Origin: Paulinella micropora
Lineage: Eukaryota; Cercozoa; Imbricatea; Euglyphida
Direction of reading: 5' to 3'
NCBI GenBank assembly: GCA_009731375.1
Contig: BJOX01000059.1
Span: forward strand, 918,124-950,029
DNA: 31,906 bases
The notes beneath the pieces were generated by a model. It saw nothing but the letters and a program-made list of their open reading frames with translations. It was not told the DNA's origin and did not search any database. Both the position numbers and the translations under genes were made by a program. Below are positions 31,862-31,906 of this stretch, piece after piece. Position 1 is the stretch's first letter; each line of letters opens with the position of its first letter.

Positions 31862-31906
31862 CACACACACACACACACCACCACCACCACCACCACCTCC
31901 CCCACC
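31784..31906. repeat. (CT)n, (CG)n, (CA)n, (CCA)n at window end
   Basis: CT to about 31805, a CG run at about 31805-31830, CA to about 31877, then CCA. The alternating CG plus CA stretch of about 70 bp is a strong Z-DNA candidate. Confidence 0.95.

Overview
This window is eukaryotic and dominated by repeats. More than half of it is simple-sequence DNA with 1- to 5-base units (CTAT/GATA, TTTC, CT, TA, CATA, TTATG, ACAAG/ACAAT, TTG, TTC, ATT). Nine N-gaps interrupt it, most of them inside or beside these arrays. There is no operon, Shine-Dalgarno pattern or CRISPR array. The only convincing protein-coding genes are the two ORFs of one non-LTR retrotransposon (LINE). The odd total length, and the C/CA-rich low complexity at both ends, suggest a whole scaffold that stopped at repeats. 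The host lineage cannot be fixed from this sequence; a repeat-rich alga/protist or an invertebrate both fit.

Layout. 1-1063: unique AT-rich DNA with a degenerate tandem duplication. 1064-2896: a minus-strand chain of short retroelements separated by (AAT)n. 2897-9562: microsatellites with two copies of a ~200-bp repeat (family D), one copy of a GC-rich hairpin repeat (family E), a 1.5-kb TTATG array and a ~480-bp pyrimidine tract. 9563-15353: GATA/GGTA/GGGAA purine arrays broken by three unrecognised islands of about 500 bp. 15354-17065: a 1.7-kb ACAAG/ACAAT array. 17311-17460: a second family E copy. 17868-19595: triplet arrays around a 493-N gap, with a partial SINE. 19713-21100: two tandem arrays with ~180-bp and 139-bp units. 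21574-27452: the LINE and its upstream hairpins. 27579-28430: two nearly identical tRNA-derived SINEs in (ATT)n. 28476-31906: microsatellites with repeated core islands, a ~220-bp-arm inverted repeat and a 41-bp minisatellite.

How the parts work together. The LINE encodes an RRM-like ORF1 protein and an ORF2 protein with an AP-type endonuclease, a reverse transcriptase and a C-terminal CCHC motif. It ends in an ATGGAGGCRCATG-type 3' module followed by (ATT)n. The tRNA-headed SINE ends in a closely similar module and the same (ATT)n tail. Two other short families (B at 2140-2660 and C at 1311-1544) end in weaker versions of it. Every long (ATT)n tract here lies directly downstream of one of these 3' ends, and most of the short elements also have (ATT)n immediately upstream. 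I infer a LINE/SINE partnership that inserts into, and regenerates, ATT microsatellites. This is the most interesting system in the window.
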